From contig JAFYMP010000086.1 of assembly GCA_017556585.1 (NCBI GenBank), positions 39,471-103,470 of the forward strand: 64,000 nt of DNA, given 5' to 3'. Positions 9,538-17,675 of this stretch are shown here, in pieces (position 1 is the first letter of the stretch; each line of letters opens with the position of its first letter). This stretch comes from Bacteroidaceae bacterium (GTDB taxonomy: Bacteria > Bacteroidota > Bacteroidia > Bacteroidales > Bacteroidaceae). A model generated the notes under the pieces. It did not search any database and was not told the origin of the DNA. It saw only the letters and a list, made by a program, of their open reading frames with translations. A program made the position numbers and the translations under genes.

Positions 9538-10953
9538 ATGGAAAGCTTGTATTCAACATTACCATATAAAGTAGCCGATATTTCATTGGCCGATTTTGGT
9601 AGAAAAGAGATTGAGATTGCAGAGAAAGAGATGCCGGGTTTGATGGCTTTGCGTGAGAAATATGCAGAAAGCAAACCTTTGCGCGGTGCCAGAATTATGG
9701 GCTCGTTACACATGACCATTCAAACAGCAGTTCTCATAGAGACACTTCACGCTCTGGGTGCAGAGGTTCGCTGGTGTTCGTGCAATATCTATTCTACACA
9801 AGATCATGCAGCAGCAGCTATTGCAGCAGCAGGTACAGCAGCCGTTTTTGCCTGGAAGGGTGAAACTCTGGCAGACTATTGGTGGTGTACATTGCAGGCA
9901 CTCAATTTCCCGGAAGGTCCAAATATGATAGTAGATGATGGTGGCGATGCTACTTTGATGATACATCTGGGTGTAAAAGGAGAAAAAGATGCTTCTGCTA
10001 TTGAATACAACGCAACATCGGCCGATGAACAGGAACTGCTCTCTATTCTTAAAAAGGTAGCAGTAGAGAAAGGAAACGGCTACTGGAACGGTATGGCATC
10101 GCAAATAAAAGGTGTCAGCGAAGAGACCACAACCGGAGTACATCGTCTCTATCAGATGCAGCAGCGCGGCGAACTGCTCTTCCCTGCATTCAACGTAAAC
10201 GATTCTGTAACAAAGAGTAAGTTCGATAATCTGTATGGTTGTCGTGAATCGTTGGTAGATGGTATTAAACGTGCTACCGATGTAATGGTGGCAGGAAAAG
10301 TGGCAGTTGTTTGTGGCTACGGCGATGTAGGTAAGGGTTGCGCACAGAGTTTGCGATCATACGGAGCAAGAGTCCTGATTACAGAAATAGATCCTATCTG
10401 TGCTTTACAGGCAGCTATGGAGGGTTATCAGGTGGTAACAATGGAAGAGGCTGCTCCTATGGGTAACATATTTGTAACCACTACAGGTAACATAGATGTT
10501 ATAACAGTAGAACACCTGAAACAGATGCCAGACCAGGCAATAGTATGTAATATAGGACATTTTGATAGCGAAATACAGGTAGAGGGACTAAAGAAGATAG
10601 ACGGAATAAAAGTTCAGAACATAAAGCCACAGGTAGATAGCTATATCTTCCCCGATGGTCACAGAATAATTCTTCTTGCCGATGGCCGTTTGGTGAATTT
10701 AGGTTGTGCCACAGGTCATCCAAGTTTTGTAATGAGCAACAGCTTTACCAACCAGACATTGGCGCAAATAGAACTCTTTAACAAAAAGTATGCAACAGGT
10801 GTATATTGTTTGCCAAAACATCTGGACGAAGAGGTGGCTCGTCTGCATCTGGAAAAGATAGGCGTACATCTAACCCGTCTTACTCAGGCTCAGGCCGATT
10901 ACATAGGCGTTTCGGTTGATGGACCATACAAATCGGAAAACTACAGATATTGA
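9538..10953 (+). CDS. ahcY: adenosylhomocysteinase (SAH hydrolase)
   Basis: A 471-residue NAD-dependent enzyme that splits S-adenosylhomocysteine into adenosine and homocysteine, completing the activated methyl cycle in the cytoplasm. Hallmarks are the substrate-domain motif [27 protein letters not shown], and the NAD-binding Rossmann motif [15 protein letters not shown] near residue 260; the C-terminus ends in the typical YKSENYRY with the Lys and Tyr that reach into the partner subunit. A near-consensus -7 box (TAAATTCG, 9502-9509) lies upstream. The next gene starts two bases after its stop, implying an operon. Confidence 0.97.
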   Translation: MESLYSTLPYKVADISLADFGRKEIEIAEKEMPGLMALREKYAESKPLRGARIMGSLHMTIQTAVLIETLHALGAEVRWCSCNIYSTQDHAAAAIAAAGTAAVFAWKGETLADYWWCTLQALNFPEGPNMIVDDGGDATLMIHLGVKGEKDASAIEYNATSADEQELLSILKKVAVEKGNGYWNGMASQIKGVSEETTTGVHRLYQMQQRGELLFPAFNVNDSVTKSKFDNLYGCRESLVDGIKRATDVMVAGKVAVVCGYGDVGKGCAQSLRSYGARVLITEIDPICALQAAMEGYQVVTMEEAAPMGNIFVTTTGNIDVITVEHLKQMPDQAIVCNIGHFDSEIQVEGLKKIDGIKVQNIKPQVDSYIFPDGHRIILLADGRLVNLGCATGHPSFVMSNSFTNQTLAQIELFNKKYATGVYCLPKHLDEEVARLHLEKIGVHLTRLTQAQADYIGVSVDGPYKSENYRY

Positions 10954-10954
10954 T

Positions 10955-11551
10955 ATGTCCGTAAAGGGTATAAATACAGTTACAGTATATGGTGCTTCCA
11001 GCCCTAACATCGATATAACCTATATTGATGCTGCAAAACGATTGGGAACTATTTTTGCTCAATCGGGGATAAGTGTAGTGACAGGAGCAGGAAGTACCGG
11101 ACTGATGGCTGCCATAGAAGACGGTGTACTTGAATCGGGAGGTACAGCCATTGGTATAATTCCCGAATTTATGGTACGCGAAGGGTGGATGCATAAATCG
11201 CTCACAAAGGTTATCGAAACAGAAGATATGCACAAACGCAAAGAGCTTATGGCGCAGATGGCCGATGCCGTGGTTGCACTGCCCGGCGGACCCGGAACAT
11301 TCGAAGAACTTATGGAGATAGTAACCTGGAAAATGTTGAATCTGTTTACAAAACCTATAGTAATACTTAACACCAACGGTTACTACAACCCTTTAATAAA
11401 GATGCTTCAGACATCGGCAGACAGCGGATTTATGCGGAAAGAGTTTCTTACTGCCTGGGTTGTTGTGGAAACTCCGGAAGATGTTTTGCCTGCTATTGTG
11501 TCAAATATAGATTGGAAACCTGGCGTAGATAAATATCAGAAGACTGAATGA
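10955..11551 (+). CDS. LOG family protein (TIGR00730-type Rossmann fold)
   Basis: About 198 residues from the ATG at 10955, which sits two bases after the ahcY stop; a longer frame from a TTG at 10916 would run inside ahcY and is less likely. The LOG-family signature PGGPGTFEELMEIVTW is present, as is the N-terminal Rossmann segment VTVYGASSPNID with the glycine-rich VVTGAGSTGLM. Family members are nucleotide 5'-monophosphate phosphoribohydrolases (cytokinin riboside phosphate hydrolase activity in vitro); the bacterial physiological role is unclear. Placement directly after ahcY hints at nucleoside or purine salvage, but this is inference. It overlaps the next gene by 4 bp (ATGA). Confidence 0.88.
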   Translation: MSVKGINTVTVYGASSPNIDITYIDAAKRLGTIFAQSGISVVTGAGSTGLMAAIEDGVLESGGTAIGIIPEFMVREGWMHKSLTKVIETEDMHKRKELMAQMADAVVALPGGPGTFEELMEIVTWKMLNLFTKPIVILNTNGYYNPLIKMLQTSADSGFMRKEFLTAWVVVETPEDVLPAIVSNIDWKPGVDKYQKTE

Positions 11552-12213
11552 AAACTATAGTACCTGTAGAACAGTTGTGTGATGATTGGGTAGTTTTGCT
11601 CCTGATTCTATCTTTTGTACTTGTATCTGTTACAATAGGTTCCGATATGCCACAGGTGCTTAAATCGTTGCGCTCAATGTTTAACTTCAGGAAGTCCGAT
11701 GGTCAATTGGTCTATGCTCCACTATCACTGTTCGGACTCATCCTGGCTACCATGCATATAGCAATATCGGTAGGAACGCTTGTTTATCTTTTTACCGGCA
11801 GCGGCTTATTGACATATACAGAAACTCCGTTGCAATCGGTACTTTCTCAATCTGTACTGGTGCTTCTTTTTATAGTACTAAAGATAATTCTCTATATATT
11901 GGTAAATGGCATAATATGCAGCAAGCATTATATCCCATCTCAGCACTTTAGGTGGATTAGTTTTTATGTAATGGTACAAGCCTTAAATGGGGCGATGGCC
12001 TTGGTTTTATCTTTGCTGATAATATACATCAATATACCTGTACAAGTTGCAGTAATAGTTTATTTATTACTTGCTATTTTATTGGAAATAGGGATATTAT
12101 TTAAGCTTTTTTCTGCCTTCTTCAAAAAAAAGTGCTCTGTTTTGGTTTTTTTTATCTACCTTTGTGCCCTCGAAATCGCGCCATGCTTTTTGGCGTGGTT
12201 TTTAGTGAAGTAA
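11548..12213 (+). CDS. DUF4271 multi-pass membrane protein
   Basis: A 221-residue, very hydrophobic protein with about five to six predicted membrane helices (about residues 15-30, 62-87, 103-125, 140-165, 170-190 and 197-217). Position and composition match the DUF4271 proteins that precede hemD in many Bacteroidales genomes; no function is known. It overlaps the preceding LOG gene by ATGA. Its 3' end contains a T-rich stretch with a -7-like box (12157-12164) that may drive hemD. Confidence 0.75.
   Translation: MKTIVPVEQLCDDWVVLLLILSFVLVSVTIGSDMPQVLKSLRSMFNFRKSDGQLVYAPLSLFGLILATMHIAISVGTLVYLFTGSGLLTYTETPLQSVLSQSVLVLLFIVLKIILYILVNGIICSKHYIPSQHFRWISFYVMVQALNGAMALVLSLLIIYINIPVQVAVIVYLLLAILLEIGILFKLFSAFFKKKCSVLVFFIYLCALEIAPCFLAWFLVK
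12157..12164 (+). promoter_or_regulatory. possible internal promoter for hemD
   Basis: TACCTTTG, a perfect TAnnTTTG, lies inside the 3' end of the DUF4271 gene, 80 bp before the hemD start. A chance occurrence in T-rich coding DNA cannot be excluded, and the -33 region is not clear. Confidence 0.4.
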
Positions 12214-12243
12214 AAAGTAGATAATTTTTATTTTTTTCGAGCT

Positions 12244-12990
12244 TTGAAAGTACAAAAAATTCTTATTTCGCAGCCTCAGCCTGCAACCAGTAAATCTCCT
12301 TACTTTGATTTGGTTGAGAAGTATGGAGTTGAGTTAGACTTCAAACCATTTATCCGCGTTGAAAGTCTTACAGCCAAGGAATTCAGACAACAGAAAGTCT
12401 CAATCCTTGACCATACAGCTATAGTATTTACTTCTCGTCATGCTGTGGATCACTTCTTTAATCTTTGTAAAGAACTGCGTGTTGCTATCCCAGATGATAT
12501 GAAGTATTTCTGTATCACCGAGACAGTTGCATTGTATATTCAGAAGTACGTACAATATAGAAAAAGAAAGGTGTTCTTTGGAACAACAGGTAAGGTAGAA
12601 GGTCTTATGACTCCTATATTGAAACATAAGAACGAAACATACTTTATACCGGTTTCAAATGTTCATACAGGCGATTTAACAACTTTGCTTGATGCAGCTA
12701 AGATTAAACATTCAGAAGCTGTAATGTATCGCACCGTAAGCAACGAAATCACTCCTGAAGAGTTGAAGTCATACGATATGATGGTATTTTTCAGCCCTGC
12801 GGGAATAGAATCATTAAAAGCTAACGATCCAAATTTTGAGCAAGGTGATATAGTATTTGGCTGTTTTGGCGCACCTACAGTAAAGGCCATTCGCGATGCA
12901 GGCTTTAGATTGGATATTGAAGCACCTGTAGAGGGTGTAACTTCTATGCCGGCAGCTATCAGTCTTTATTTGTCAAAGAATAACGATTAA
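12244..12990 (+). CDS. hemD: uroporphyrinogen-III synthase
   Basis: A 248-residue HemD-type protein. It cyclises hydroxymethylbilane to uroporphyrinogen III in tetrapyrrole synthesis. Recognisable parts are the N-terminal ILISQPQP, the central VFTSRHAVDHFF, and the second-lobe FFSPAGIESL followed by FGCFGAPTVKAI, the family's typical two-lobe pattern. The best start is a TTG codon (MKVQKILIS begins at 12244); no ATG lies between it and the upstream stop in frame. An overlapping terminator/promoter structure follows the gene before rnpA. HemD family sequence is poorly conserved, but gene order DUF4271-hemD-rnpA-yidD supports the call. Confidence 0.9.
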   Translation: MKVQKILISQPQPATSKSPYFDLVEKYGVELDFKPFIRVESLTAKEFRQQKVSILDHTAIVFTSRHAVDHFFNLCKELRVAIPDDMKYFCITETVALYIQKYVQYRKRKVFFGTTGKVEGLMTPILKHKNETYFIPVSNVHTGDLTTLLDAAKIKHSEAVMYRTVSNEITPEELKSYDMMVFFSPAGIESLKANDPNFEQGDIVFGCFGAPTVKAIRDAGFRLDIEAPVEGVTSMPAAISLYLSKNND

Positions 12991-13001
12991 ACAAAAAAGC
13001 G

Positions 13002-13009
13002 TATATTTG
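13002..13009 (+). promoter_or_regulatory. -7 box upstream of rnpA
   Basis: TATATTTG, a perfect TAnnTTTG, 62 bp before the rnpA start. The predicted start of transcription (about 13014-13017) falls inside the 5' arm of the hairpin at 13011-13054. Confidence 0.5.
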
Positions 13010-13010
13010 A

Positions 13011-13065
13011 GCCTTAGAAAACATAGCTGTTAAATGCAGCCTGTTTTTTAAGGCTTGTTTTTTAT
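13011..13065 (+). terminator. intrinsic terminator between hemD and rnpA
   Basis: A 13-bp stem with one G-T pair (GCCTTAGAAAACA 13011-13023 with TGTTTTTTAAGGC 13042-13054), an inner GCTG/CAGC stem, and a following TTGTTTTTTAT tract that ends six bases before the rnpA ATG. It should stop transcripts coming from hemD. Confidence 0.75.
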
Positions 13066-13070
13066 ATAAA

Positions 13071-13472
13071 ATGTCAGAAAATTTCTTCTTTCCAAAAACA
13101 GAAAAACTCTGTAGTGACAAGCTTATAGACAGACTCTTTACAGAGGGCAACAGAGAGATAGGTTCTTTCCCTGTTCGTTTGGTGTATCTACAGGTTCCGC
13201 CAGAAGAAATTTCAGGTATAAATCTTTTGGTATCTGTTTCCAAACGACATTTCAAGAGGGCTGTCAAAAGAAATAGAGTAAAACGTCAATTGCGTGAATA
13301 TTATAGACTTAATAATCAAAAACTAAAGAGTATTTTGGCTGCTGATAACCAGGGTTTGTTGTTGGCGTTAATATACACTGACGGTAAATTGTGGTCAACA
13401 GAAAAACTTAACAAACGTCTTGATTCGGCGTTTGAAAAATTGCTTTCTGCTATAGGCGGTAAATCTGAATAG
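13071..13472 (+). CDS. rnpA: ribonuclease P protein component
   Basis: A 133-residue basic protein, slightly longer than the usual 115-125. It is the protein subunit that assists the RNase P RNA in 5' maturation of tRNAs. The RNR signature is present as KRAVKRNRVKRQLREYYR, and LLVSVSKRHFKRAV precedes it. It is followed by yidD and a TatD-type gene, a Bacteroidales arrangement. The ATG lies immediately after a terminator-like T tract, so its leader is unusually short if transcription starts at the promoter at 13002. Confidence 0.93.
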   Translation: MSENFFFPKTEKLCSDKLIDRLFTEGNREIGSFPVRLVYLQVPPEEISGINLLVSVSKRHFKRAVKRNRVKRQLREYYRLNNQKLKSILAADNQGLLLALIYTDGKLWSTEKLNKRLDSAFEKLLSAIGGKSE

Positions 13473-13515
13473 TGAAAATTCTCTTTCGTTGAATCTGTAA
13501 ATAAAAATTATCTAT

Positions 13516-13749
13516 ATGTTTAAGGCAATTATGCGTTTCATTTCATATCTGCTCATACTGCCTATAAAGTTTTATAGGCTCTGCATATCGCCATTGTTGC
13601 CACCATCTTGTAGATTTACCCCCACTTGTTCACAATATGCTATAGAAGCAATATCAAAATATGGCCCTTTTAAGGGTATGTTTCTTGCAGTAAAAAGATT
13701 GTTAAGGTGCCGTCCGGGTGGAGGTTCCGGATATGATCCCGTTCCATGA
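13516..13749 (+). CDS. yidD: membrane protein insertion efficiency factor YidD
   Basis: A 77-residue protein of normal YidD length with the hallmark [16 protein letters not shown] and [15 protein letters not shown]. An N-terminal amphipathic segment precedes the motif. YidD is a peripheral inner-membrane protein that helps YidC-dependent membrane insertion. The stop codon overlaps the start of the next gene by 4 bp (ATGA), implying translational coupling. Confidence 0.95.
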   Translation: MFKAIMRFISYLLILPIKFYRLCISPLLPPSCRFTPTCSQYAIEAISKYGPFKGMFLAVKRLLRCRPGGGSGYDPVP

Positions 13750-14381
13750 AAATATGTAAAATGAGAATAGTCGATATACATACTCATAATTCCAATGCTG
13801 ATAACGCTTTGATCTCTGTTGCTCCACAAAAGCTTCCTTTGCATTCATTAAACAGCTATTCTGTGGGATTGCATCCGTGGGATACAACTTCTGTAACAGA
13901 TTCAGATTTAGAGGCATTGAAAACTGCTGCTTTGCAAAACAATGTTTATGCTATTGGTGAATGTGGAATAGATAAATTGCGTGGTGCATCTTTAGAAATT
14001 CAAAAGAAGATTTTTGAGTATCACATTCAGTTAAGTGAAGATTTATGCAAACCTCTAATCATTCATCAGGTAAAATCTTTGGATGAAATATTTTTTTATA
14101 GAAAGAAATATTCACCATCGCAAAGATGGCTTATTCATGGTTTCAGAGGGAATCTTCTAACAGCCAAACAGCTTTTAAATTCAGGAATTGAGTTCTCTTT
14201 AGGAAGTAATTTTGTGCCGGAAATATTGCAAATAATGCCGATGAAATCGCTGTTTTTGGAATCGGACGATTCTTCATGTTTCTCCGCTTTGCTTTGTAAA
14301 GTAGCAAAAATATTGAACAAATCGGAACAAGAACTTGAACAGCTTTTGGTTGAAAATAATCACTCTTTTTTGAATGTATAA
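13746..14381 (+). CDS. TatD family metal-dependent hydrolase, short form
   Basis: A 211-residue protein related to TatD DNases. Metal ligands are visible as the N-terminal HxH in DIHTHN and the Glu in IGECGID; HQVKSL, IHGFRG and the acidic LESDDS segment follow the TatD order. It is about 45 residues shorter than typical TatD, with reduced loops, a form common in Bacteroidales. The start overlaps yidD by ATGA; an internal ATG (MRIVDIHTH) six codons in is an alternative. Members are 3'-5' exonucleases or of unknown substrate; no specific role is claimed here. Confidence 0.82.
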   Translation: MKICKMRIVDIHTHNSNADNALISVAPQKLPLHSLNSYSVGLHPWDTTSVTDSDLEALKTAALQNNVYAIGECGIDKLRGASLEIQKKIFEYHIQLSEDLCKPLIIHQVKSLDEIFFYRKKYSPSQRWLIHGFRGNLLTAKQLLNSGIEFSLGSNFVPEILQIMPMKSLFLESDDSSCFSALLCKVAKILNKSEQELEQLLVENNHSFLNV

Positions 14382-14414
14382 GTGGTTGCAATACACAAAT
14401 TTGATGCTGCCCGA

Positions 14415-14446
14415 TTTGCACTTAACCGTTTTGATTTGTACTTTTG
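14415..14446 (+). promoter_or_regulatory. tyrS promoter (-33 TTTG, -7 TACTTTTG)
   Basis: TTTG at 14415-14418 and TACTTTTG at 14439-14446 are separated by 20 bp. Transcription should start about 30 bp before the tyrS ATG at 14486. Confidence 0.65.
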
Positions 14447-14485
14447 CTGCCCATTATTATGAATAATAACCAAAAATAGTAATAT

Positions 14486-15781
14486 ATGACAAATTTTGTA
14501 GAAGAACTCCAGTGGCGTGGTATGATACACCAGATGATGCCCGGAACAGATGAACTCCTATCAAAAGAGCAGGTAACAGCATACGTAGGTTTCGATCCTA
14601 CAGCAGATTCTCTGCATATTGGTCACTTGTGCAGTATTATGATTTTGCGTCATTTCCAGAGATGCGGTCACAAACCGCTTGCATTGGTTGGCGGTGCAAC
14701 AGGTATGATAGGCGATCCAAGTGGAAAATCTCAGGAACGCAATCTCTTGAATGAACAGACACTAAAGCACAATGTAGATTGTATTAGAAAACAGTTGTCA
14801 AAGTTCCTTGATTTTGACAGTGATGCTCCAAATAAAGCAGAGTTGGTAAACAACTACGATTGGATGAAAGATATAACATTCCTTGATTTCTCTCGTGATA
14901 TTGGTAAGCACATTACTGTTAACTATATGATGGCAAAAGAGTCTGTAAAAAAACGTCTTAATGGCGAAGCTCGTGATGGACTTTCATTTACAGAGTTTAC
15001 TTATCAGCTGCTTCAAGGTTATGATTTCTTGTATCTGAATAAGAACAAAAATTGTAAACTACAGATGGGTGGCGCAGATCAGTGGGGAAATATCACAACC
15101 GGTTCAGAACTTATTCGCAGAATTACCGGTGCAGAATGTTTTGCATTGACCTGTCCGCTAATCACAAAATCTGACGGAACCAAATTTGGTAAGACAGAAG
15201 GCGGAAATATATGGCTGAATCCGGAATATACATCGCCATATAAGTTCTATCAATTCTGGCTGAACGTAAGCGACGATGATGCTAAGAGATATATAAAAAT
15301 ATTTACAAATATAGAACGAGAAGAGTGCGAAGCTCTTATTGCGGAACACGATGCAGCTCCTCATTTGAGACTCTTGCAGAAACGTCTTGCAAAAGATGTA
15401 ACCTGTATGGTACATAGCGAAGAAGATTATAAAGCTTCTGCTGAGGCCTCCAGTATATTGTTTGGCGGCGGTTCGTCAGATGAACTCAAACAGATAAATG
15501 AAGATATGCTTCTGTCTGTTTTTGAAGGTGTGCCTCAGTTTAGATTTAAAAGAGAACTTCTTTCTCAGAACATTAAGGCTTCCGATTTCTTGACAGATAA
15601 TTGTCCTGTCTTCTTCTCAAAGAGCGAAGCAAGAAAGATGATGCAGGGTGGTGGTGTTTCCATAAACAAAGAGAAAACATACGACCATTCTCGTCCATTT
15701 ACCGAAGCAGATTTGGTTGATGACAGATATATAGTATTGCAAAGAGGAAAAAAGAACTACTATTTGCTTGTAGCTGAATAA
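14486..15781 (+). CDS. tyrS: tyrosyl-tRNA synthetase
   Basis: A 431-residue class I synthetase of the TyrRS type common in bacteria. The HIGH motif reads [10 protein letters not shown] (near residue 43), the tyrosine-binding region contains [12 protein letters not shown] and [11 protein letters not shown], and the KMSKS loop is KFGKTEGG. The C-terminal 70 residues form an S4-like RNA-binding domain ([20 protein letters not shown]). It has its own promoter and is followed 45 bp later by tRNA-Gln. The gene order is typical of Bacteroidales. Confidence 0.97.
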   Translation: MTNFVEELQWRGMIHQMMPGTDELLSKEQVTAYVGFDPTADSLHIGHLCSIMILRHFQRCGHKPLALVGGATGMIGDPSGKSQERNLLNEQTLKHNVDCIRKQLSKFLDFDSDAPNKAELVNNYDWMKDITFLDFSRDIGKHITVNYMMAKESVKKRLNGEARDGLSFTEFTYQLLQGYDFLYLNKNKNCKLQMGGADQWGNITTGSELIRRITGAECFALTCPLITKSDGTKFGKTEGGNIWLNPEYTSPYKFYQFWLNVSDDDAKRYIKIFTNIEREECEALIAEHDAAPHLRLLQKRLAKDVTCMVHSEEDYKASAEASSILFGGGSSDELKQINEDMLLSVFEGVPQFRFKRELLSQNIKASDFLTDNCPVFFSKSEARKMMQGGGVSINKEKTYDHSRPFTEADLVDDRYIVLQRGKKNYYLLVAE

Positions 15782-15798
15782 AAATATTCCTACCTTTG
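15768..15798 (+). promoter_or_regulatory. tRNA-Gln promoter
   Basis: TTG at 15768-15770 and TACCTTTG at 15791-15798 with a 20-bp spacer, starting inside the last codons of tyrS. Transcription would begin about 20 nt before the tRNA. Confidence 0.6.
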
Positions 15799-15826
15799 CA
15801 GTCGAATCCCGAAAGGGATGAATGAT

Positions 15827-15897
15827 TGTCGTATGGTGTAATGGTAGCACAACAGGTTTTGGTTCTGTTTGTCGAGGTTCGAATCCTCGTACGACAA
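15827..15897 (+). tRNA. tRNA-Gln (anticodon TTG)
   Basis: A 71-nt cloverleaf is drawn by eye: acceptor stem TGTCGTA/TACGACA, 3-bp D stem GTG/CAC, anticodon stem ACAGG/TCTGT around a 7-nt loop with anticodon TTG, and T arm CGAGG-TTCGAAT-CCTCG. The discriminator is A and CCA is not encoded. It has its own promoter and terminator. Confidence 0.95.
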
Positions 15898-15900
15898 CGT

Positions 15901-15939
15901 AGAAGAGTTCAATAAAAAGTTGAACTCTTCTTCTTTTTC
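15901..15939 (+). terminator. intrinsic terminator of tRNA-Gln
   Basis: A perfect 12-bp stem (AGAAGAGTTCAA 15901-15912 with TTGAACTCTTCT 15920-15931), 7-nt loop, then a pyrimidine-rich TCTTTTTCT tract. Confidence 0.85.
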
Positions 15940-15997
15940 TAGCAAAAATCCGAATTTTTATAAAATGCCGTTCTAATACCTTCTGGGGTCTTTCTGG

Positions 15998-16102
15998 GAA
16001 CCAAATCTTAATCTTTTTGAACCAAATCTTAATTGTTTAAAAATGTTAAAATCATTTTGGGAACCAAATCTTAATCACTATGAAACTTTTCTTAATCCCT
16101 AT
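15998..16102 (+). repeat. direct-repeat array with exact 21-bp period
   Basis: GAACCAAATCTTAAT occurs at 15998, 16019 and 16061, and a degenerate copy (GAAACTTTTCTTAATC) at 16082. Every start is a multiple of 21 bp from the others; the slot at 16040 holds an eroded or unrelated unit. The array ends just upstream of the -7 box at 16118, over the expected -33 position, so it looks like tandem binding sites for an activator that contacts two turns of helix apart. The protein that binds is unknown. Confidence 0.7.
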
Positions 16103-16117
16103 TTCGCCAATGACGAA

Positions 16118-16125
16118 TAACTTTG
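16118..16125 (+). promoter_or_regulatory. orphan -7 promoter box after the 21-bp repeats
   Basis: TAACTTTG, a perfect TAnnTTTG, with no recognisable -33 TTTG at the usual spacing. The missing -33 together with the upstream repeats suggests an activator-dependent promoter. It points rightward into about 125 bp that end in a terminator. Confidence 0.6.
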
Positions 16126-16130
16126 CGCTG

Positions 16131-16252
16131 TAAGTTTTCATGCATATACATATTTGGTTAGTAATTGACTTTCGTGAAGTGCTTAGCCATGTCTGTGAAT
16201 AGATCCGGTTAGAAGTGCGAAAAAAGGAGTGCAAGAGGCACTCTTTTTTTTT
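16131..16252 (+). ncRNA. candidate small RNA or leader transcript
   Basis: The segment between the orphan -7 box (16118-16125) and the terminator (16226-16252) would give an RNA of about 120 nt. It contains one short frame, 20 codons from ATG 16140 to TAG 16202, with hydrophobic residues at the start (MHIYIWLVIDF), but no good ribosome-binding context. I do not recognise a known RNA family. It may be a regulatory RNA, a small-peptide gene, or both. The call rests on promoter and terminator placement only. Confidence 0.45.
16221..16252 (+). terminator. intrinsic terminator of the orphan unit
   Basis: Stem GAGTGC (16227-16232) with GCACTC (16238-16243), a 5-nt loop, an A run before and nine T after, so the stem can extend by A-T pairs. 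Confidence 0.8.
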
Positions 16253-16376
16253 ATATGCTATTGAAATTCCCTAATGGCAGGTCGTAAAGTGTTAAAAATC
16301 ACCCGTAAAAGCAATAAAACACCTCTTTTTATTAAAAAAAAACAATGAATTCTCTGTATTAAATGAAAAAAATCGT

Positions 16377-16384
16377 TAACTTTG
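16377..16384 (+). promoter_or_regulatory. -7 box of the cytoplasmic GH43 gene
   Basis: TAACTTTG, perfect TAnnTTTG, 44 bp before the ATG at 16428. The surrounding 16253-16376 is A/T-rich with no other structure seen. Confidence 0.65.
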
Positions 16385-16427
16385 ACCACTTTCATATAAT
16401 AGTAATAACAACAAAAAAAGATATAGT

Positions 16428-17420
16428 ATGAAGAAACGTTATCTATTCCCCGCAGATTACATGGCAGATCCATCTGTTCATGTGTATAATGACAGAGTGT
16501 ATATTTATCCATCACATGATTGGGAATGTAACAATGTCAACAACGATAGTGGCGATGAGTACATCATGAAAGATTATCATGTGCTATCTACCGATGACCC
16601 TATGAATGGCGAGGTTATCGACCACGGAAAGGTTCTTGATTTGGAAGATATAGCATGGCATGGTCGTCAGCTTTGGGATTGTGACGTTGCAGAAAAAGAT
16701 GGTAAATATTACATGTACTTCCCTATGAAGGATTGTAATGAAGTATTCCATCACGGAGTTGCTATTGCTGATAATCCAGCGGGTCCATTTATTCCGCAGC
16801 CGGAGCCAATTCCAGGTAGTTACAGTATAGATAACTGCGTTTTCAAAGACGAAGATGGTAATTACTACATGTACTTTGGCGGTCTTTGGGGTGGTCAATT
16901 ACAATCATATCGCGATAACAAACCTGTAGAAGATCCTGCAGTAAATAATACTCCGGACAGCCCAAATCTTCCACACGGAAGCGAACCATCACTGCCAAGC
17001 CGCATGGTAAGAATGAGCGACGATATGCTTACATTTGCAGAAGAACCAAAACCAATCTACGTGGTTGACGAAAACGGCAATCCATTGGCAGCAGACGATC
17101 CACATCGTTTCTTCGAGGCAAGCTGGATGCATAAATACAACGGCAAATACTATTTCTCATATTCTACAGGTGATTCTCACCTTTTGTGCTATGCAACAGG
17201 CGATAACCCATACGGTCCATTCACTTATCAGGGTGTTATTATGACTCCTGTAGTAGGTTGGACTACCCACCATTCAATAGTAGAATACAAAGGAAAATGG
17301 TATCTTTTCCATCATGACAGTGTGCCTTCAGGTGGTAAGAATCACTTGCGCAGCTTAAAGGTTTGCGAACTTGAATACGATGCTGAAGGACGTATCAAAA
17401 CTATTGAAGGAATGGATTAA
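16428..17420 (+). CDS. glycoside hydrolase family 43, cytoplasmic
   Basis: A 330-residue five-bladed beta-propeller enzyme of GH43. The three catalytic carboxylates can be placed: Asp14 (YMADPSV, general base), Asp135 (SIDNCVF, pKa modulator) and Glu230 (FFEASWMHK, general acid). GH43 members are inverting beta-xylosidases, alpha-L-arabinofuranosidases or related enzymes; the exact activity cannot be read from the sequence. There is no signal peptide, so it should act on imported oligosaccharides in the cytoplasm. It has its own promoter and lies just upstream of the SusCD/FAS1 locus on the same strand, separated by a 255-bp gap with a strong hairpin. Confidence 0.9.
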   Translation: MKKRYLFPADYMADPSVHVYNDRVYIYPSHDWECNNVNNDSGDEYIMKDYHVLSTDDPMNGEVIDHGKVLDLEDIAWHGRQLWDCDVAEKDGKYYMYFPMKDCNEVFHHGVAIADNPAGPFIPQPEPIPGSYSIDNCVFKDEDGNYYMYFGGLWGGQLQSYRDNKPVEDPAVNNTPDSPNLPHGSEPSLPSRMVRMSDDMLTFAEEPKPIYVVDENGNPLAADDPHRFFEASWMHKYNGKYYFSYSTGDSHLLCYATGDNPYGPFTYQGVIMTPVVGWTTHHSIVEYKGKWYLFHHDSVPSGGKNHLRSLKVCELEYDAEGRIKTIEGMD

Positions 17421-17590
17421 TTTAGATAATTGCAAACAGATTATTAACCAAATTGTATAAAGATTAACCTATAGAACATCGCAAAAATGTTGTCTTAGAT
17501 GCCGGTTGGCTTTGCTGACAAGTTCACGATAGGATAATAAGAAACCTATATTACAAAAGATGTTTAAAGAAGCTAAATAACGAGAGTATC

Positions 17591-17638
17591 AGTCCGGGAC
17601 TACCTTATAATATATATATAAGGTGGTTTCGGATGACT
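17591..17638 (+). other. long hairpin in the leader of the SusCD/FAS1 locus
   Basis: Nested pairing: AGTC/GACT at the base, CCGGGAC (17594-17600) with GTTTCGG (17626-17632) using G-T pairs, and a perfect 8-bp ACCTTATA (17602-17609) with TATAAGGT (17617-17624) around an ATATATA loop. No T run follows, so it does not look like a terminator for the GH43 gene. It ends 38 bp before the first gene of the locus and may be an RNA control element or an operator. No clear TAnnTTTG promoter box was found in 17421-17675. Confidence 0.5.
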
Positions 17639-17675
17639 AATTGCATATAATAACAACAAATAATTAACTAACTAA

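Noticed and set aside
15998-16102. Short regularly spaced repeats as a possible CRISPR array
   Set aside because: Repeat plus spacer is only 21 bp, the repeats are 15 bp and decay, and no cas gene is nearby. A row of protein-binding sites in front of a promoter explains them better.
16052-16234. A 60-codon frame on the minus strand over the orphan transcription unit
   Set aside because: It runs against the promoter and terminator, crosses the repeat array and terminator region, and has no promoter box or recognisable protein features.
15827-16427. tRNA-Gln as an attachment site of an integrated element
   Set aside because: No integrase, no repeated tRNA 3' end downstream, and no mobility gene in the following 30 kb. 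The island may have been acquired, but the sequence gives no direct sign at this tRNA.
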